Shown: in pieces, positions 1-5,991 of the stretch
How positions within the stretch are numbered: position 1 is the stretch's first letter
Layout: every line of letters begins with the position of its first letter
Assembly (NCBI GenBank): GCA_023425455.1
Contig: JAFACP010000256.1
Coordinates: 1-5,991, forward strand
DNA from: Pseudomonadota bacterium
Lineage (GTDB): Bacteria > Pseudomonadota > Gammaproteobacteria > Enterobacterales > Enterobacteriaceae
Direction of reading: 5' to 3'
Length of the DNA: 5,991 nucleotides
Notes under the pieces: generated by a model
Databases searched by the model: none
Told to the model about the DNA's origin: nothing
The model's input: only the letters and a program-made list of their open reading frames with translations
Translations under genes and position numbers: made by a program

Positions 1-2924
<2,924 letters not shown>

Positions 2925-2940
2925 GTAATCTGTCCATCGG

Positions 2941-2957
2941 TGTCGATTTTTTCGACA
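2941..2957 (-). repeat. Perfect hairpin in the map leader
   Basis: TGTCGA (2941-2946) and TCGACA (2952-2957) are exact inverted copies around a five-base T/A loop. On the minus strand this would form a six-pair hairpin in the map 5' leader, ending 16 bases upstream of the ATG and about five bases upstream of the ribosome site. A terminator is unlikely, since no T run follows on the minus strand. It could be an operator or a structural element of the leader; no binding protein is recognised. Confidence 0.6.
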
Positions 2958-2978
2958 ATACTAGTTCAAGTGTCGTCA

Positions 2979-3008
2979 ATGGTATCAGTCAGGCGCACTC
3001 CGTGCCAA
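2979..3008 (-). promoter_or_regulatory. Candidate sigma-70 promoter for map
   Basis: Read on the minus strand, TTGGCA (3008-3003, five of six to the -35 consensus) is followed after 18 bp by TACCAT (2984-2979, four of six to the -10), which has TGA directly before it and so qualifies as an extended -10. Transcription would start near 2972, giving a leader of about 48 nt. It is the best match in the gap on this strand, but it was found by eye and has no experimental support here. Confidence 0.45.
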
Positions 3009-3045
3009 ATTGAGAATCATTAACAGCACACACCGCCAACAATTA

Positions 3046-3075
3046 TTGGTTTCCGGCCATGTTTTGTGGTATAAA
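3046..3075 (+). promoter_or_regulatory. rpsB promoter (extended -10, GC-rich discriminator)
   Basis: The -10 box TATAAA (3070-3075) is preceded by TGG (3067-3069), forming an extended -10. A weak -35, TTGGTT (3046-3051), lies 18 bp upstream. The following GCGCGCC discriminator is very GC-rich, a typical mark of stringently controlled ribosomal promoters that respond to ppGpp and DksA. The start site is expected around 3082-3085, giving a leader of about 162 nt, the same length as I recall for E. coli rpsB. Confidence 0.8.
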
Positions 3076-3083
3076 GCGCGCCG

Positions 3084-3971
<888 letters not shown>

Positions 3972-4006
3972 TAAGGCGACACCCCTTATTAGTACCGTGT
4001 ATGAAT

Positions 4007-4032
4007 AGGGGCCAATTATCGGCCCCTTTTTT
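4007..4032 (+). terminator. Intrinsic terminator / attenuator between rpsB and tsf
   Basis: AGGGGCC (4007-4013) pairs with GGCCCCT (4021-4027) around a seven-base loop, and six T (4027-4032) follow. This is a convincing Rho-independent terminator inside an operon whose two genes are usually transcribed together. It probably ends part of the transcripts and lowers EF-Ts relative to S2, or it is offset by a second promoter. An upstream CCCC segment can compete for its 5' arm (see findings). Confidence 0.8.
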
Positions 4033-4037
4033 CAATT

Positions 4038-4043
4038 TATACT
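4038..4043 (+). promoter_or_regulatory. Possible -10 box of an internal tsf promoter
   Basis: TATACT, five of six to the sigma-70 -10 consensus, lies just past the rpsB-tsf terminator and 45 bp before the tsf start. No good -35 is found at 16-18 bp upstream, since that stretch lies within the terminator stem-loop. It would allow EF-Ts synthesis independent of read-through, but could be a chance match in an AT-rich spot. Confidence 0.25.
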
Positions 4044-4076
4044 GTTTGGCCGATGGCCGGGCAGTTCACATCTCCC

Positions 4077-4080
4077 GAGG
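4077..4080 (+). promoter_or_regulatory. Ribosome-binding site that fixes the tsf start
   Basis: GAGG lies eight bases before the ATG at 4089. An upstream in-frame ATG at 4053 would add twelve residues ([12 protein letters not shown]), but this site would then lie inside the coding region. EF-Ts proteins start [13 protein letters not shown], so 4089 is the true start. Confidence 0.85.
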
Positions 4081-4088
4081 ATTTAAGA

Positions 4089-4940
4089 ATGGCTGAAATT
4101 ACCGCATCCCTGGTAAAAGAGCTGCGTGAGCGTACTGGCGCAGGCATGATGGATTGCAAAAAAGCGCTGACTGAAGCAAACGGCGACATCGAGCTGGCAA
4201 TCGAAAACATGCGTAAGTCAGGTGCGATCAAAGCGGCTAAGAAAGCGGGCAACGTTGCTGCTGACGGCGTGATCATCACCAAAATCGATGGCACCTACGG
4301 CATCATCCTGGAAGTTAACTGCCAGACTGACTTCGTTGCTAAAGATGCTGGTTTCCAGGCATTTGCTAACAAAGTTCTGGACGCTGCGGTTGCTGGCAAA
4401 ATCACTGACGTTGAAGTGCTGAAAGCGCAGTTCGAAGAAGAGCGCGTTGCGCTGGTAGCGAAAATCGGTGAGAACATCAACATCCGCCGTATCGCTTCCC
4501 TGGAAGGTGACGTTCTGGGCTCTTACCAGCACGGTGCGCGTATCGGTGTTCTGGTGGCGGCTAAAGGCGCTGACGAAGAGCTGGTTAAACAGCTGGCTAT
4601 GCACATCGCTGCAAGCAAACCAGAATTCGTTAAGCCAGAAGACGTGTCTGCTGAAGTGGTAGAGAAAGAGTACCAGGTACAGCTGGACATCGCGATGCAG
4701 TCTGGTAAGCCAAAAGAGATCGCTGAGAAAATGGTTGAAGGCCGCATGAAGAAATTCACCGGCGAAGTTTCTCTGACTGGTCAGCCTTTCGTGATGGACC
4801 CAGGCAAATCGGTTGCTCAGCTGCTGAAAGAGCACAACGCTGACGTCACTGGCTTCATCCGCTTCGAAGTGGGCGAAGGCATCGAGAAAGTTGAGACTGA
4901 CTTCGCAGCAGAAGTTGCTGCCATGTCCAAGCAGTCTTAA
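4089..4940 (+). CDS. tsf: Translation elongation factor Ts (EF-Ts)
   Basis: EF-Ts is the cytoplasmic nucleotide exchange factor that releases GDP from EF-Tu so that EF-Tu can bind GTP and aminoacyl-tRNA again. The product has 283 residues, matching E. coli. The N-terminal UBA-like domain carries the first family signature (residues 12-27, [16 protein letters not shown]). The second signature, [11 protein letters not shown] (75-85), contains the Asp-Phe pair (81-82; 80-81 after Met removal) that inserts into EF-Tu to disturb Mg2+ and nucleotide binding. The core subdomains and the C-terminal module follow at normal length. A longer reading from 4053 is rejected because of the ribosome site at 4077-4080. 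It ends TAA directly followed by TGA. Codon use is strongly optimised, as in rpsB. It is the second gene of the rpsB operon, behind an intergenic terminator that probably tunes its level. Confidence 0.99.
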   Translation: MAEITASLVKELRERTGAGMMDCKKALTEANGDIELAIENMRKSGAIKAAKKAGNVAADGVIITKIDGTYGIILEVNCQTDFVAKDAGFQAFANKVLDAAVAGKITDVEVLKAQFEEERVALVAKIGENINIRRIASLEGDVLGSYQHGARIGVLVAAKGADEELVKQLAMHIAASKPEFVKPEDVSAEVVEKEYQVQLDIAMQSGKPKEIAEKMVEGRMKKFTGEVSLTGQPFVMDPGKSVAQLLKEHNADVTGFIRFEVGEGIEKVETDFAAEVAAMSKQS

Positions 4941-4950
4941 TGATTGAAAA

Positions 4951-4977
4951 GGAGCCGCCTGAGGGCGGCTTCTTTTT
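4951..4977 (+). terminator. Rho-independent terminator after tsf
   Basis: AGCCGCC (4953-4959) and GGCGGCT (4964-4970) form a perfect seven-pair stem with loop TGAG, followed by TCTTTTT (4971-4977). The A run just upstream (4947-4950) can lengthen the stem by pairing with the T run. It starts eleven bases after the tsf stop and closes the rpsB-tsf operon. Confidence 0.9.
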
Positions 4978-5090
4978 GTCACCCGTCACACGAAAATCAG
5001 ACAGGATCCCGTATCTCTGCGCTGATATGCGGCATAACATGTCGCCAGAATTAACCCCATCTTAATCGTTGACAGTCTCAGGAAAGAAAC

Positions 5091-5816
5091 ATGGCTACCA
5101 ATGCAAAACCCGTCTATAAACGCATTCTGCTTAAGCTGAGTGGCGAAGCACTGCAGGGATCGGAAGGCTTCGGTATTGACGCAAGCATCCTTGACCGCAT
5201 GGCGCAGGAAATCAAAGAACTGGTCGAACTGGGCATTCAGGTTGGCGTGGTCATTGGCGGTGGCAACCTTTTCCGTGGTGCTGGTCTGGCGAAAGCGGGG
5301 ATGAACCGCGTTGTGGGCGACCACATGGGGATGCTGGCAACCGTCATGAACGGTCTGGCAATGCGTGATGCGCTTCATCGCGCCTATGTGAACGCCCGCC
5401 TGATGTCTGCTATTCCACTGAACGGCGTATGTGATAACTACAGCTGGGCTGAGGCGATTAGCCTGCTGCGCAATAACCGCGTAGTGATCCTCTCAGCGGG
5501 TACCGGCAACCCGTTCTTTACTACCGACTCCGCAGCTTGCCTGCGCGGTATCGAAATTGAAGCCGATGTGGTACTGAAAGCGACGAAAGTGGATGGCGTG
5601 TTTACTGCCGACCCGGCGAAAGATCCTTCCGCCACGATGTACGATCAGCTCACCTACGGCGAAGTGCTGGATAAAGAGCTGAAAGTGATGGATCTTGCTG
5701 CGTTTACGCTGGCCCGCGACCATAAACTGCCGATTCGTGTCTTCAACATGAACAAACCCGGGGCGCTGCGTCGCGTCGTGATGGGTGAAAAAGAAGGCAC
5801 GTTGATCACGGAATAA
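5091..5816 (+). CDS. pyrH: Uridylate (UMP) kinase
   Basis: PyrH phosphorylates UMP to UDP with ATP in pyrimidine nucleotide synthesis. The bacterial enzyme is a hexamer of the amino acid kinase fold, inhibited by UTP and activated by GTP. The product has 241 residues, as in E. coli. Seen here are K15-LSGEALQG near the phosphate site, GGGN (56-59) with R62, D77, the UMP-binding segment [11 protein letters not shown] (135-145, including T138, N140 and T145), D159, D174 and D201. R62, D77, D159, D174 and D201 are sites where E. coli mutations alter activity or regulation, and all are conserved. The ATG at 5091 follows AGGA (5080-5083) with seven bases between. The gene follows the tsf terminator, so it needs its own promoter in 4978-5090; I see only weak -10-like strings there (around 5033-5040). 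Codon use is less biased than in tsf. Confidence 0.98.
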   Translation: MATNAKPVYKRILLKLSGEALQGSEGFGIDASILDRMAQEIKELVELGIQVGVVIGGGNLFRGAGLAKAGMNRVVGDHMGMLATVMNGLAMRDALHRAYVNARLMSAIPLNGVCDNYSWAEAISLLRNNRVVILSAGTGNPFFTTDSAACLRGIEIEADVVLKATKVDGVFTADPAKDPSATMYDQLTYGEVLDKELKVMDLAAFTLARDHKLPIRVFNMNKPGALRRVVMGEKEGTLITE

Positions 5817-5820
5817 TTTC

Positions 5821-5880
5821 CGTCGGCGATAAATACAGGTAAGATTCCGCTTTATTTTGTAGTGCTATCTTACCTCGACG
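5821..5880 (+). repeat. Large inverted repeat between pyrH and frr
   Basis: AGGTAAGAT (5837-5845) and ATCTTACCT (5867-5875) are perfect nine-base inverted copies around a 21-base loop. A further CGTCG (5821-5825) and CGACG (5876-5880) extend the pairing to 14 pairs, with an eleven-base bulge on the 5' side. It starts four bases after the pyrH stop. No T run follows, so it is not a standard terminator; it could protect the 3' end of pyrH mRNA or be a processing site. Confidence 0.7.
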
Positions 5881-5891
5881 CGCCATTGGCG

Positions 5892-5918
5892 TTGTCATGA
5901 ATTAAACGCGACTATACT
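5892..5918 (+). promoter_or_regulatory. Candidate frr promoter
   Basis: TATACT (5913-5918) matches the -10 consensus at five of six positions. TTGTCA (5892-5897) matches the -35 at five of six, but the spacer is only 15 bp, shorter than the usual 16-18. A start near 5925 would give a frr leader of about 60 nt. No other string in the gap fits better. Confidence 0.55.
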
Positions 5919-5971
5919 TAGCACACCTGTAGCAGCTGTGCTGGCGGATAGTCTGCCTGAGACAAGTTTTC

Positions 5972-5976
5972 AAGGA
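5972..5976 (+). promoter_or_regulatory. Ribosome-binding site supporting the GTG start of frr
   Basis: AAGGA lies eight bases before the GTG at 5985. This spacing supports GTG rather than a later codon as the initiation site, as in E. coli frr, which also starts with GTG. Confidence 0.8.
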
Positions 5977-5984
5977 TTCGTAAC

Positions 5985-5991
5985 GTGATTA
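5985..5991 (+). CDS. frr: Ribosome recycling factor, first codons only
   Basis: Only GTG ATT A is present, i.e. Met-Ile and the first base of a third codon. E. coli frr encodes MISDIRKD... from a GTG start and follows pyrH directly, so position, start codon, first residues and ribosome site all agree. The factor, together with EF-G, splits post-termination ribosomes. The call rests on gene order more than on coding sequence. Confidence 0.85.

Noticed and set aside
4053..4088. Twelve-residue N-terminal extension of EF-Ts
   Set aside because: The family starts MAEITASL at 4089, with GAGG eight bases upstream; the extension has no comparable ribosome site and no counterpart in EF-Ts.
4218..4982. 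254-codon open frame on the minus strand opposite tsf
   Set aside because: Antisense shadow of a strongly codon-biased gene; no ribosome site or recognisable domain, and it would start within the tsf terminator region.
5069..5074. Perfect TTGACA as -35 of a pyrH promoter
   Set aside because: The matching -10 position, 17 bp downstream, falls on the pyrH start codon and reads TGGCTA, which is not a credible -10; transcripts would lack the ribosome site.

Overview
The window is ordinary core chromosome of an enteric gammaproteobacterium (Enterobacteriaceae). Every protein can be read against its Escherichia coli/Salmonella counterpart with only scattered substitutions, and the gene order glnD – map – (divergent) rpsB – tsf – pyrH – frr is the conserved enteric order. 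The exact genus cannot be fixed by eye. The GlnD N-terminus (MSNLLPEQ...) is one residue longer than the E. coli/Salmonella sequences I remember, which suggests a relative rather than E. coli itself.

Left part, minus strand. Positions 1-2067 hold the first 689 codons of glnD, the PII uridylyltransferase/uridylyl-removing enzyme. It runs off the left edge just before its ACT domains. Upstream of it lies map (2130-2924), methionine aminopeptidase, with a strong-looking intrinsic terminator (2102-2128) squeezed between map and glnD.

Divergent control region, 2925-3245. A candidate map promoter (2979-3008, minus) and a clear extended -10 rpsB promoter (3046-3075, plus) fire in opposite directions. 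The rpsB transcript starts with a structured leader of about 160 nt, known in E. coli as tff/t44 and as the site of autogenous control by ribosomal protein S2. It contains a long stem and a possible pseudoknot.

Right part, plus strand. rpsB (3246-3971, ribosomal protein S2) and tsf (4089-4940, EF-Ts) form a translation operon with an intrinsic terminator or attenuator between them (4007-4032) and a terminator after tsf (4951-4977). pyrH (5091-5816, UMP kinase) follows, then a 168-bp gap with a large inverted repeat and a candidate frr promoter. The last seven bases are the GTG start of frr (ribosome recycling factor).

Together the genes serve translation (S2, EF-Ts, recycling factor, removal of initiator Met), pyrimidine nucleotide supply (UMP kinase) and nitrogen sensing (GlnD). 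I found no mobile element, CRISPR array, tRNA, rRNA or unexplained coding region, and no sign of an undescribed system. The points worth a second look are RNA structures and promoter details in the intergenic gaps.
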